Source: Ophioderma brevispina
Lineage: Eukaryota > Echinodermata > Ophiuroidea > Amphilepidida > Ophiodermatidae
DNA length: 64,000 nucleotides
Assembly: GCA_023653785.1 (NCBI GenBank)
Contig: JAMKCH010002882.1
Location: forward strand, 1-64,000
Direction: 5' to 3'
Under the pieces are notes generated by a model that worked only from the letters and a program-made list of their open reading frames with translations, was not told the origin of the DNA and ran no database searches. Shown here one piece after another: positions 22,320 through 34,658 of the stretch; the stretch's first letter is position 1; each line of letters starts with the position of its first letter. The position numbers and the translations under genes are program-made.

Positions 22320-25300
22320 GTGTTAAGAGAGCTGACGAACGATAACTTGTCGATTGTGGTCCGATAGAAATACGGACAGAGTAATACGACAAATGGCTTC
22401 AGAATCGCAACTTAATTATTTGTACGTTAGGTTTACTGCAAATTTTTATGGTAGAAAATCGTTTGTATGGGCCGGATATGAGGTAGCGTCAATGGAAAAC
22501 AGTGGTCTTCAAAAATCAAAAAATTATGAGACATCCGAGATACGATTTTATTGATAAATCATGTGGTTAACGGAGATCATGCATGACCGGATAAGCATTT
22601 ACATTTCATGACAAAAAACATAATATCAAATTATCACGTAACCTCTTTCTTACAATATAATTTCATGAGTGCATCGTTCTCCCATCTTCCATTGACGTTA
22701 TCTCATTTCCGGCCCATACTGTAACAAGTCTCCGATATTCGCTAGTATAAATTTGGAGTAAAACTAACCCGTACAATTAATGTAGCGGCTATTCTGAGGC
22801 CATTTCTGGCTTCTCTTAGTCTCTATTCCTTCTAGACGGCAATCGACAGGTCAGCTCTCTCAATCAACACTAATCAGGGAACATGACTACAGAATCAAAG
22901 GTATTTGCAATCTGGAAATCTGGAGAATAACATCTTTTTGTAATACACAACTTCGACATTCACTACGCCATGGATAGTCAAGAAATCCTGGGACAGTGAA
23001 ATCAATTGGTGATTATAAATTATGTTGCAATTCTTTTGAGTGGTGTGTCTAGTAGAAGCAGTATCGAGAAGTATTTGCAAAACATCGACGCAATTTCAAA
23101 AACAAACTCTTTTGACTTACTTTTGTGTAACGCTAGAATCCAAATGACAAACGCAATCTGTATGTACAATATTAAACAATTATCCGCCCAATAATCGACG
23201 AAGTAGCCTTAATACTTCTCTTGCACCTACGGTGATCATACTGTGCGATAATTGGCAACCCTTAACAAATAGATCAATGGCATAGGTTCTGCAGTGCACT
23301 AGTTTTGCTACAGGATAGTTTCTATTCTACAGAATATAAATGACGATTGAGGGATTACAAGTATAGCAAGGGGTATATAGCATGTGATCCATCCGTACCA
23401 TTGAATGGGGCTTCCGAAGCGTGTTAACTGAATTAGGTGTTCCTCTCAACAATTCCATTTTAATCGCGACACGCCGATAGGTTTATTGGGTCCGCATGCC
23501 AACCGTGCTATGAAAATAAAAACCCATCACAATGCCTGAGTGAGAAATGCCGACGAATACCGCCAATACTGAAGAAAGTCGCCAAAAGCCCTAAATCACT
23601 GGTGTGAAATAGTCCTGTCCACGTGGCAGGAGATATAGTTCCCCGGACTCATAGTCCGCTTACAATGGTGAACAATAGGGCAATCGATTCAGTTGACTCT
23701 TCATGAAACATTAGTTTCACGCTTTATTCCGTTGTCGTCTGTGGAGCCCAGAATATGACACCTACCGGACCATATCTCCTTTTACACCGGCAACCGTTCA
23801 CACTGACGATTCGTAGGTGAAAGATTGCTTAAAGGCTTTTTCGTCATGCTATAGTAGATTTCAAATTAAGTGAGACTCCATTCATATTTCCATAGGGGTA
23901 ATATTGATATCAGGTTCAGTCCCCGGCCATGTGGAGACTAGGCCTTTGTTGCCATTACAAAACATATTGTGTCCATGGTACAAAGTTACTTTAAAGAATC
24001 GGCTTCCTGGAAACGGATGCATTCAGTTCTACAGGGTGAGTAAAAAAAAACTTGACCCAGGTTTTGTCCGCCATTTTGATTTTTTAAGAAACTTTGTCTA
24101 ACATATGTGATACCGTCAGAAAGCATATTTCATTATCTGTAACTTGCTGCAAAAATATTTCCAATCGGTTAAGTATAGGCTGCGCTACAGCCTTTTGAAT
24201 CAAGTAGTCAGCTTTTCCTCCTATCCACGGATTCCCATTTGAATGCACGGCAGCCAACTAAGCAAACGACTCCCCCAAAATGATGATAAGGCTATGTCAA
24301 TGTTTATGTCAAATAAAGTGATATGTTAAAGGTGTAAAAGCCAGTGATAATGGTTAGTTCTATTTGTAACACTTTTTTTTCAAGATGTGGCATATTTTGG
24401 TCTACAAAATAGACAATACTTTGAACCTCAAAGGTTGTCACCGATGTCTGTTCCTTCACATGGTATGATTCATTCAATTCCTCCAGAAACTGATACATGT
24501 ATCAAGTTACTTTATTTTTCAAACGATTGTTGTGAGTGATGAGGACGTAGAAACATTAAGAGGGCATCGATGGTAAATTATGACTACATTTTGCGGGTTT
24601 CAATAGCGCCAAATTTATTCTTCAGTCAATAAATAGCCTGGTTGTCTTCTGGACACTGATTTCCTTTGCTGAACGTCGTTCCTTTTAATCTGAATCCGTG
24701 GACAGAGCGCAAAACCGACTACTTGATTCAAACGACTGTAGCTCGATCTATACCTAACCGATGTGAATGATCTTTATGTACAAAATGGCCGTAATTAAAA
24801 TGTAAATTTCTCATTAACGAAGCGACTCAGTTACTTAAATTATGCATTTCCTTGGACTGCCAGACCTCTGTATCCCGTTCAGCAAGAAGAATCCATAAGT
24901 TGACCACGGATTTTCGAGCTACTGAACCATGAAGACAACGATGAGTTCCGATCCCCTCTGAAACTGTGGCGTCTAGTCAAAATATTCCTATGGGGTGGGT
25001 GTAAAATAGTACTGTAATTACTCAGTAGTAAGCCTCACAAACATTTTTGCCTTGATATTGTGCTGATTTGTATCTTTAAAATAATTTCCAACACAAAATA
25101 TTGCCCAGGAAGTTCCGGTCCAGTTTCTACTATTTTTCAGTTTTAACTTAGACCTGTCACTTTTGTTTACCTTTTTCCCAAACACTTTTCGGCCAGAGGG
25201 TGCCAGACCAGATCTATTTGGTGATGTGGAATCTACAGCAAATTAAAGATAATGAACTAAGCTTTCAGATGATACCACATATGTTAGATATATGTTACTT

Positions 25301-26110
25301 AAAAATTAAAAATGGCGGACACAAACTGGGTCAAGTTTTTTCTGTTAATGATAGAAGGACTTATGCATAGTTGGCCGGGATGTCAAATCCGCTTTGTGCT
25401 AATCTCTGAATACAAGTTTGACTCATTTTTCATGGCCAAATAAAAGTTAGTTCTGTTATGTGTGCACTGATATAAGAATGCATTATTTCTCCAATGCTGT
25501 GATAAGGAATATTTTGCAGTGTCAAAGGTAAGTTTTGTTTAAATAACAACCTTTAATTAAATATTTGCTGGTGTTTTTCATCCTGATACTTCAATTGAAA
25601 CATCCAAGCTATCACAATGGTAACCTTATAATCCCATCAGTCTTATCATGACTTATGTACAGTCAGACACTGTCAAATACCGCTTTTATTTGCAGAGTTG
25701 AATTTCTCTCATGGTAGCGTGTTCCACAAACATCGAAATAATAACGTCAAAAATAATAAGTTGTGAAAATTGCTCAGGCGATGTTTTCCAGGGCCGTGGA
25801 AGACAGCGCAAACCCAAATACTAGACCAGAATATTACGATATATATAGGACTCTCGTTTAGCTGCAGGACCCCCGGGCAGGACCGCTTTATCCTGAATTT
25901 CGTTCTCCAAACCAGGCTCTAATGGATCTCATACTTAGCCAAGATTTCTTGAGCCGTTTTACTTTTCGGGGAAAGCAATTTCTATGGATACATAATGCAA
26001 TTTTACGTGGATTCTGGCTTTGAAATGAAGCAGCTATCGATCGTAAAACGTCTTGGGATGCTGCATTTCACCAAAGAACACTCATATTATTGAAAAGCGG
26101 CAGACCTGTG
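22320..26110 (+). repeat. Large repeat BR, copy A
   Basis: 22320-22560 matches 55500-55760 and 62395-62520. 23190-23620 matches 55790-56100 and 63580-64000 (shared AAATGCCGACGAATACCGCC and AACTGAATTAGG). 23625-23850 matches 61980-62170. 25640-26110 matches 57050-57420 (shared GACTGTCAAATAC, CATCGAAATAAT and ATCGATCGTAAAA). The copy is split by the element at 24032-25345. No frame is conserved as protein, and no gene was recognised in it. Confidence 0.75.
24032..25345. mobile_element. TA-flanked inverted-repeat element
   Basis: Left end CAGGGTGAGTAAAAAAAAAC; right end, on the other strand, AACAGAAAAAACTTGACCCA. Both continue into AACTTGACCCAG and GTCCGCCATTTT. TA lies on each side (24030-24031 and 25346-25347). 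24140-24240 pairs with 24690-24770 (ATCAAGTAGTC block), and 24040-24130 pairs with 25225-25340. The right arm is therefore interrupted by about 430 bp with no counterpart on the left. The interior has no transposase. It is probably a non-autonomous Tc1/mariner-type or foldback element inserted into BR. Confidence 0.6.
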
Positions 26111-26310
26111 AAAAGAGGCTTATTGTAGGAGTTTATTATATCCACCCTACACACAAACACCATACATCATTTGGAAGCTTAATGTATCTTCTTCCAGATT
26201 AGGTATGATGTGAAATTCCCAAATTGTGAGAAATGCATTTTTGGAAAATAGTACGCCCTCAAGATTTTTTTAAATTTATATTTTTTGCATGGTTGTAATA
26301 TATACAGTAT
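26111..26310. other. Short unclassified spacer
   Basis: No gene or repeat recognised between BR copy A and the 1-kb duplication. Confidence 0.3.
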
Positions 26311-28255
26311 AGCCCTCACCTGAAACGATTAAGCCCAAGCCAGCGCCCTTATGGGTGGGTAAACTGAATGATTTTACAATAAAACCACTCCGGAGTGTTT
26401 TTTTTCAGCAAACTTCCGATCATGGGGTTAAGCACAAAAAACACACGCCGGAGTCGATTCCTTCGGCATCCATACTGTTTGACCGGTCTGTGATAGATAT
26501 TCGTGGCTTTAATATGAATGTGGCGAATCTGTGATATTCACGTAATGGACAGATTTTTTTAAATCGAGTTACAGCAAACCCCCACTTTAGGATAAACATT
26601 GATGGCTGTCTTTAGCCTCTTATTAAGGCGCCTGTATGTTTTATGGTATGATATTTTGTGTAAAATATCATTTAAAGGTGCGTGCTCCGATTGTCTTTGG
26701 GACCTCCCTGATTTACCCGTATGTAGTATCGACTTTGATATCAGATGAAAGGCTGTATTTTTCTCATCGTTGTCCTGAAATTTGAGCCCTCAAATCCATT
26801 TCATTCCCAAGATATAAACAAAAAACCGCCGTTTTAGTGGTTAACCATCAATATTAGCACAGTATTGAATAGGGCTTTGCAACATGCATTATTGCGTCTA
26901 CCGTCAAAACCGCGAGTTTGTTTCCCACGGTACTTGATGGGGTGTATGTGCAAGTGCCAGGCTCTCATATAAAGTAGAGAACACAATACACATAAATCGG
27001 AACAAGCACCTTTAAGAGCAAATGGAAGATATTTCATATGTGTTGAAAATGTACCACTTCAAACTAGAGAGAGGTGCATAGAAAACGTTACTATTCAAGC
27101 ATGCTGAGACAGTCAGCAAAAAGCAGACAAAGAGAAAACTATAGAGGTAGACGGAGAGGTAGACGGAGAGAGGCAGAGTACAGAGAGATGGTTTTACCTC
27201 AAGAAACATAATTTTGGCCAGTGGTTTTTCGCGGGAGTAGTGACTGAGAATTGAAACCACATGTAACATAATGTATTCGTATTCGCTAGAACTGTTACAC
27301 ACATGCCCAAAATAATTTTTTTTTTTTTTTTTTTTTAGCCCTCACCTGAAACGATTAAGCCCAAGCCAGCGCCCTTATGGGTGGGTAAACTGAATGATTT
27401 TACAATAAAACCACTCCGGAGTGTTTTTTTTCCAGCAAACTTCCGATCATGGGGTTAAGCACAAAAAACACACGCCGGAGTCGATTCCTTCGGCATCCAT
27501 ACTGTTTGACCGGTCTGTGATATTCGTGGCTTTAATATGAATGTGGCGAATCTGTGATATTCACGTAATGGACAGATTTTTTTAAATCGAGTTACAGCAA
27601 ACCCCCACTTTAGGATAAACATTGATGGCTGTCTTTAGCCTCTTATTAAGGCGCCTGTATGAAAGGCTGTATTTTTCTCATTGTTGTCCTGAAATTTGAG
27701 CCCTCAAATCCATTTCATTCCCAAGATATAAACAAAAAACCGCCGTTTTAGTGGTTAACCATCAATATTAGCACAGTATTGAATAGGGCTTTGCAACATG
27801 CATTATTGCGTCTACCGTCAAAACCGCGAGTTTGTTTCCCACGGTACTTGATGGGGTGTATGTGCAAGTGCCAGGCTCTCATATAAAGTAGAGAACACAA
27901 TACACATAAATCGGAACAAGCACCTTTAAGAGCAAATTGAAGATAGTTCATATGTGTTGAAAATGTACCACTTCAAACTAGAGAGAGGTGCATAGAAAAC
28001 GTTACTATTCAAGCATGCTGAGACAGTCAGGAAAAAGCAGACAAAGAGAAAACTATAGAGGTAGACGGAGAGGTAGACGGAGAGAGGCAGAGTACAGAGA
28101 GATGGTTAAAACCATTTCAAAAGGTTTTACCTCAAGAAACATAATTTTGGCCAGTGGTTTTTCGCGGGAGTAGTGACTGAGAATTGAAACCACATGTAAC
28201 ATAATGTATTCGTATTCGCTAGAACTGTTACACACAGCACAAAATAATAGTTGTA
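26311..28255. repeat. 1-kb tandem duplication with T21 junction
   Basis: Unit 1 (26311-27315) and unit 2 (27337-28255) both start AGCCCTCACCTGAAACGATT and end near GTTACACACA. A run of 21 T (27316-27336) lies between them. Unit 2 lacks about 105 bp present in unit 1 (about 26640-26745) and has about 19 bp extra near 28105. Both contain the same short minus-strand frames (26834-27037 and 27748-27951; 27012-27302 and 28053-28274), which show no domain. Read on the minus strand, the junction looks like a 3' poly(A) run followed by a second copy. The internal deletion lacks GT-AG ends, so it is not a spliced intron. Confidence 0.9.
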
Positions 28256-28330
28256 AATAATGTTTTATTAACATATAGCTAACTTCTTCAATACAAAAAC
28301 CCTTGTGGTTGAAAGCTTAAGTACTTATGG

Positions 28331-29931
28331 GTCCATTCAGTACTTAGACCTCGGTTCTTAAGAGAAGGTATGGTGTGCCGGGAAAATCGTGAAGAAAAGT
28401 TGGTATTCATCTAATTTACCCAACAAGGATTTTGAAGGTGCATGCTGAAAAGTAACTTCTTCACACCCAATTCTATCAATTTCTGCGATTTTTGGCCATC
28501 AATCAGCAAGGAATCGGAACCAGCCGAATAATTCGTAACATGAACATAAACTTTTTCAGGAATGTTTCCATTTACAAGATAGGTGTGTAGGCTTAAAGTT
28601 ACATCGATCTTGACAGTAGTTTAGAGACATTGGATGCGGATATCATGAACTGCTTGTAATGTATAAATAACGTCTATTTTAGTCCGGGATTTTGGGGGGG
28701 GGGTCGCTTCAAAATTTCAAAGAATACAAATACAACTACATTCTTGTATAGGTCCTTTTAACCCCCCGTCTACCTGAGCCATTTTTTGTAACAAAAGTGC
28801 GAAGGGGGGGGGGGGGTGGTTACCACCCCCATGTGTTTTTGTTACTGAACAACCGATTCCTGTAAATTGGTACCAAAGGAAGCTTAGAGTTTCTTCTTTC
28901 CATTGGTACCAAAATAAGTTAAAAACTAACTCCCCATTATGACGTCACCATGATCGGCTTATGTTGAGGAAAGTACGAAATACTGACTATAGAGTGGAAA
29001 TGGATATTCGCAATTTTAGCGACCAAACACATATTATTAGCTCTTATAATTGTTGTCATTATATAAAAACTATCTTTTCCCATCAAGTAGAGTCAAAAAA
29101 CGCATGAAATTGATTTTCATAACCTTTCTGCGAAAAATTAATTTTTCACTGTGTGTGTTAAAGGAAATGGCAGTTCAGTTTGCTGAACATGCGGTAATTT
29201 CTGACGTCATTGTGACGTATGCTAGGCATGTTGGACTCATTTTGGTATCATAGAAAGAGGAGCACCATAGCTCTCTATTGTTACCAAAATAAGGGTATGT
29301 GCCGTTCTGTGTTGTGTTAGGAAGTTGGTACTTCTCTCCGAAGGGGGGGGGTGGGTTAGCACCCCCTATCCATCAACTTTGGGATCACCCTGTATCTTAC
29401 CTTATACCCCAGTGGATGTTTGTTTTTGGATGGTCAAAGGGCGGAACAGGACAATTGACCAATTACAGTAAATAATTTGGCACCAAAAAGGGTTTTTTTA
29501 AGCAAGCCGGGGAAAAAAAAAAAAAACTGAAGGGGGGTGGTAACCACCCCACCCCCTTCGGTGACGGGTTAAGAGAAGAGACACAATATGTGTAGGTTAC
29601 TGTCCGACCAAGGTCTTCTGCAGTCCGCCGATCGCAGTGGGTATATCGCTACATCGATAGTCGCTTCCTACCTCGTATGTATATTTACCAAAAACCACCT
29701 TACACGTCATTTGTTAATGTTACCAGACGTTGGACAGATCATTTGCAACTTTGAGGGAAAAAGGGTCAAATTTCAATAGATTTGTAGGTAAAATTCCATC
29801 CATATGTTTTGAAATTTAAAAATCCTGTTGGGTAATTTCGTGAATACAAACTTTCTTTCACGATTTGTTCCTGACACATCTACCTTTTCTAATATTAATT
29901 AAAAACCGAGGGTCTCAGCTAATTGAATGGA
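28331..29931 (+). mobile_element. TIR element Z, copy 1
   Basis: The left end GTCCATTCAGTACTTAGACC and the right end on the other strand, TCCATTCAATTAGCTGAGACC, form imperfect TIRs continuing into CTCGGTT. Compared with copy 2, it lacks about 965 bp (the equivalent of 30300-31265) and has gained the piggyBac-like MITE at 28762-29568. The frame 29588-29779 is in shared sequence but is broken in copy 2. No transposase was recognised, so it is non-autonomous or a decayed remnant. Confidence 0.7.
28762..29568. mobile_element. piggyBac-like MITE, copy 1 (TTAA target)
   Basis: An 807-bp insertion flanked by TTAA on both sides (28758-28761 and 29569-29572). Ends are CCCCCCGTCTACC and GGTGACGGG. The other Z copy has an unoccupied site reading GTCCTTTTAAGAGAAGA at about 31323-31339, so the TTAA was duplicated on insertion, the hallmark of piggyBac transposons. 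A related element with the same layout is at 34659-35351. The interior has G-run/C-run hairpin blocks (GGGGGGTGGT-ACCACCCC) near both ends and no transposase. Confidence 0.85.
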
Positions 29932-29936
29932 AAGCG

Positions 29937-31691
29937 GTCCATCAATGCTTAGACCCTCGAGTTGTTTAAAGGACATGAAAAAGGTATTAGTCTGTGGGGC
30001 AAGAACATCCTGAAAGAAAAGTTGGTATTTATCTAATTACCCAACAAGATTTGAAGGTGTGTGCTGAAAAGTATTTCTTCACACCCAATTCTATTCAATT
30101 TCTGTGATTTTTGGCCATCAATCGGAAAGGAATCGGAACCAGTCGAATATTCGTAATGAGCATAAACTTTTTCAGGAATGTTCCATTTATAAGGTAGGTG
30201 TGTAAAACGTTGCATCGCTCTTTGTCAGTAGAAAACATTGATCGATATCATCAACAATGCTTGTAATGTATAATAGCGAAATTTTATTTCCGGATTTTGA
30301 ATGTAGTCAATCATTGCCTTGTTCAACTTTTGTGTTATTCATGGTGTGATTATAGATGATGTGACATCAATGTTTACAAACGCAACTTAGCACCTGGTCT
30401 ACTGACGTGATCAAGATGCGAGACATCACATACAGCTACAGCACTATTCAATGGGCTATTTATACTGATTGAGCGCGAATTTCAAAAGCACAAGCCCTAC
30501 ACACAAACAAAGCTCTCCATTGACGCCTGTATAACAAATTTTAGTGAAAAGTCACCGACGCTGAATTCGCGCATGTGTAGTACATTCGGGTGACTGACCT
30601 AAATATACACACAATCGAATGTGTGTTCCACGCATATAATTATGACAGCAATCAATACTCCATTGCAATTCCCAGTTCAAATTTGGTTCCACTGCCGGAA
30701 AATAGCCATGCATATTTCCATTGTCACCTTATTTAAAGTGAATGTCACCTTGCAATGATGACACTGTGGGTTCAGGAATGATCTAAGTAATACCGACACA
30801 CAGAGTAGATCTCACTAGTCACATTATATCGCGCATAATCTACCATTATTTAGGAGTACTTTTTCAACCCTCAATTTCCGGGATTGACTCATGGCGCAAC
30901 GGTACTGACATAAAAACAACACAAATACTGAACATCGGAAAGTCTTATTTAAATTCTGTTTTCAGCTTCCGATAGCCGAGACCATACCGGTTTTTCCCAT
31001 TATCATTGCGAATATAATTTTACCACCAGAGGTCTAAAAAAGTCTCTCGAACGTCATGAACACACAATACAGAATTTCAAAATCTCCCCAAGCTGTATCG
31101 CAAATATGACGTCACCATTCAGTAATGAGAGTAATGAGCGGCGCTCTTCATTTGTAAAATGTATTGAAAGAAGTGTGTACGTGCTATAGGTGCTCACGCA
31201 TACCGCCGGACAGCGCTTTGTTTCTTGCCCGGCGGTGATGTCACATGACACATCGTCTATACAAAAATATGTCGCTTCAAACTTTCAAAGAAATACAAAT
31301 ACAATACATTCTTTGTATTATGTCCTTTTAAGAGAAGATGGCACAATATGAGCAGGTCACTGTCCGACCAAGGTCTTCTGGTCCGCCGATATTGATCGAA
31401 GTGGGTAAAGCTACATCGATAGTCGCTTCCTACCTCGTATGTATAATACCAAAGACCACCTCACACGTCATTTGTTAATGGTACCAGACGATGGACAGAT
31501 CATTCGCAACTTTGAGGGGAAAAGGGTCAAATTTCAATAGATTTGTTGGTAAAATTCCATCCATAGGTTTTGAAATTTAAAAAATCCTGTTGGGTAATTT
31601 CGTGAAAACTTTTCTTTCACAATTTTTTTCCCGACACCTCTATCTTCTCTAATATTAATTAAAAACCGAGGGTCTAAGCTAATTGAATGGA
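29937..31691 (+). mobile_element. TIR element Z, copy 2 (fuller)
   Basis: It starts GTCCATCAATGCTTAGACCC and ends TTAGCTT-complement-type sequence AAACCGAGGGTCTAAGCTAA near 31663-31682, then TTGAATGGAC. It matches copy 1 head to tail with only about 5 bp between them. It holds about 965 bp (30300-31265) missing from copy 1. That extra part contains no convincing ORF; the longest (31054-31251 minus) has no domain. Confidence 0.7.
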
Positions 31692-31699
31692 CATTAGTG

Positions 31700-33770
31700 T
31701 ATCTAGTGTAACAGGCTCTGCATGCTAGGCAAGTATTTAAATGATGATCACATGCTTACATGAGGAAACCCGTGCTTTTGCAAAGCAAAATTATAATATT
31801 GGGTACTATAACCTGTGGTCGTCACGGTGAGTTAACTTGGGAATGTCAGGTGCAGATCAGCTTTTCCTTGCTAGAAACTATGTAAGTGACACGATCTATA
31901 CTATGCTTAAGTTAACATTGATTTCAGTATGGCAGTACGATCCTTTCCTTTTAGCGATATCACTCAATTGTCTTTTTTCCTTCAAAGCCCCTCTCCATCT
32001 TAATTATTGTAACAGTCTTAACAGTTTACCTGATGGTTTAGGACAAATAAACTTTTGATCTGAGAAAAACATTACCCAATGATTACACAACATGCGGCAG
32101 GTTCATGGATAGTATGGAAATAACATTTATGATTTTTAATCGCTATTCCAAAGTTGGCAAGCCCGACCAAAGTACAGTGTCTGATTGTTGAATCAAAATT
32201 ATAAATATTTGCACCACTTCGTGACTTTTGAGGTAACTTTAACAATAATTGTGCAAACATTCTTGAAATTACGTGAAGTTTTGAAGAGAAAACCGAGAAG
32301 ACACAACTCGTTCTTCGATAAATCAAGCTTAGTGTTTCTCGTATTTGGTTTCACTTGATTATTAATGTAATTTTGATATGATTTAGTAATCTCACACACA
32401 TCCACAGCTTGTTAGTACAAGCAAAGTAAAATGTAAGAGAGCTCCATAGACTTTACTTCATATTGAAAGAAACCCACATTATGACGTAGCTGCCAATAAA
32501 AATTACCGTTTTTGCTTCCGTAATGATTAAATGATAATTGCATAGGTTAACGGTTATACACCACTAACTTGTGTACTCGTCCGACTAAGGGGGGGGGGTG
32601 TTTATCAACCCCAACGGATGATTCCCTGTCTCACAAAAACACAAACGAATATACGAATATGATCTAAGGCTTTTATGATTATGTTAGTTCATCCTTTGCG
32701 GTCATTTTAGCGAAATAAATGGAGGTACCACCTTCAGGGAGATCAGGGTGTCCCGCCAAAGTCGGAAGGTAGGGGGTGGTTGCCACCTTCCTATACTTTA
32801 CTGTGTAAAATGGCCAAAATGGTACTTTTGTTACGTATGATGCTGTAAGCAATACTTTGGCACCCATCATGGCCAAATAAATACCAATTTGCTTGTATGA
32901 ATGGCGAAAATGGTCGAAAATTTCTTGATTTTGGAGATATGCTTACAAATAACGTCATAAATAAGCTCTTAGTTATGACGTAACTATGACGTCATATTGT
33001 CAAGACTTTATATGTTTGTACTTTATTTGAAGAAAAGACATATGTAGCTACACACTGATACAAGCAAGATGATGTTTGTCCCTTAATGACGAAAAAATCA
33101 GGGGGTGATAACCACCCCCACACCCTTCGTCGTGAATGTAGTAGAAAAACCCTTGTTTGGATGAGGGTTAAAACATCTTGGGTGCGCTAGGTAGATCAAG
33201 AAAGTGAAGTTTCATGAATGTTATTGGTAAACAACGGGCCATGATGTCTTTCCTTCTCAAAAGGCATTTGGACAGCACATTTCACCTCGATTGCCCCACT
33301 ATCAGCCATACCCACTCTATTAAGCATCACAGCATATGTTGAAATTTTGGTCATTTGGTTAATTTAGCTTGTGCTTTGGCGTGTTTGTTTTTATATTTTC
33401 TCTGTGAGACTTTTAAATGTAAAAGAAACATGCCTAAAGTTGCCATTTTTTTTTGTTTAACCTATAGGTGAAATAGCTATCCCCAAACCCGAAGGGTGAG
33501 GGTTGATGGGTCCGTGACTCAGTACCAAGGAAAATAGTGTGCATATTCCCATGCTGTGAATCTGGGGGTGTGGTTGTAGGCCCTGAGGAAAAATCGTTTG
33601 TAATAGGAATCGGCCAATGAATTGGCATGGTTTGTTTATGAATATTTATGAGGTGTAATGACAGTGCATGCCTATTGTGAGTTAGCTACTACATGCATTA
33701 AACACCAGAATCGTAATTTTTTCAGAACATCATACTTAATTCGCATCTGTAAATATCATCTTTCAACATG
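31700..33770 (+). repeat. Dispersed repeat R1, copy 2
   Basis: Inverted partner of 1-2128. It contains a single version of the segment that is duplicated at 450-687/956-1193, and no LINE tail. About 32550-33172 has no counterpart in copy 1 and appears to be a separate insertion. The frame 31837-32058 corresponds to 1783-1980 in copy 1 but is not obviously a protein. Confidence 0.75.
32551..33172. mobile_element. Possible insertion in R1, TTAA at both ends
   Basis: This block is absent from R1 copy 1. TTAA occurs at 32547-32550 and after GATGAGGG at 33173-33176. G-run/C-run blocks (GGGGGGGGGTG near 32587, GGGGGTGATAACCACCCCC near 33100) resemble those of the two piggyBac-like MITEs. The two ends do not match each other well, so assignment to that family is tentative. 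Frame 32679-32876 is not supported. Confidence 0.35.
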
Positions 33771-34139
33771 CCTAACACTTAAAGCCAATATCACTGCCTT
33801 ATTTCGCACAGGAATCATATACCTTTATTTAATAAGGAATAGTCAGGGAGCTGCAAACTGTAAACAGGTGAGTTTATTATTAAAGGCTACCTGTTTCCAC
33901 ATGTGTCGTGATTCCTTCTGGCGATGATCTGCTTTGAACGTAATGACCCTTAAAGTCCCCGTTTTGGAATAATAACTAAATGTCCAAACATTCCGTTCAA
34001 ATTTTCATGAAAAAAACCACAAATCTGCTATACTTAATTATTCGTATATATTACTGATATGGAGAAAAATAATTTGTCCCATACCTGCCTGAATATATTG
34101 TCGATATATTGTTGACATATCTTTGATACTTTAATCAGA
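33771..34139. other. No gene recognised
   Basis: AT-rich sequence between R1 copy 2 and repeat V. The frame 33658-33927 overlaps the R1 end and has no known domain. Confidence 0.35.
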
Positions 34140-34570
34140 AAAAAATACCACGTGGACCCAACTTTTTGTTTTCATCGCCATTTGTAACGCTAAATATTTT
34201 TCCAAAATAATTAGTTTGCGCATGTTTTGGTGAAAAAAAAATCGGACCATGACATTATCATGCTAATTTGGTGTCGCTACTTGATGTTGCCACTTAAATC
34301 GTAATGAGTATTTTAATTTTTTTTTTTTAACTTTCACAGCAATGAAATGTGTTTTTTATGTTCTCCTATTATGAGACAATTTTATTGACAAAATCCTTCG
34401 GAAAGGGTTTTTCATGGGGGTGTGGGACATTGTGGGCGCGTCTAACATCGTGTTGAACCCCATCAATACCCAGATTGTGGTAACAATTCCAAAGGCAAAG
34501 TAGCTTTTTTTTTGGGGGGCCGGGGGCGCCATGAGCCCCTATATACTAAGGGAGTGCACCAGACCTTATA
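34140..34570 (-). repeat. Repeat V, copy 2
   Basis: 34140-34400 is the reverse complement of 22030-22310. The adjoining G-run (about 34505-34525) and CTTATACACTTGTG near 34565 resemble the C-run and CTTATACACTTAAG at the end of copy 1, but in the opposite relative order, suggesting a rearranged copy. Confidence 0.55.
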
Positions 34571-34658
34571 CACTTGTGTTATATCTTCCAAAAAGATAAG
34601 TTTCTGCATGGTAGATGTGATCGTATTTGTATGGAACAAAAACGTTGTCGACGTTTAA

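Noticed and set aside
26640..26745. Spliced intron missing from unit 2 of the tandem duplication (processed copy)
   Set aside because: The boundaries lack GT-AG and there is a short repeat at the edges; a simple deletion explains it.
32551..33172. A definite third piggyBac-like MITE
   Set aside because: TTAA occurs at both sides and G/C runs are similar, but the ends do not match each other or the family; kept only as tentative.
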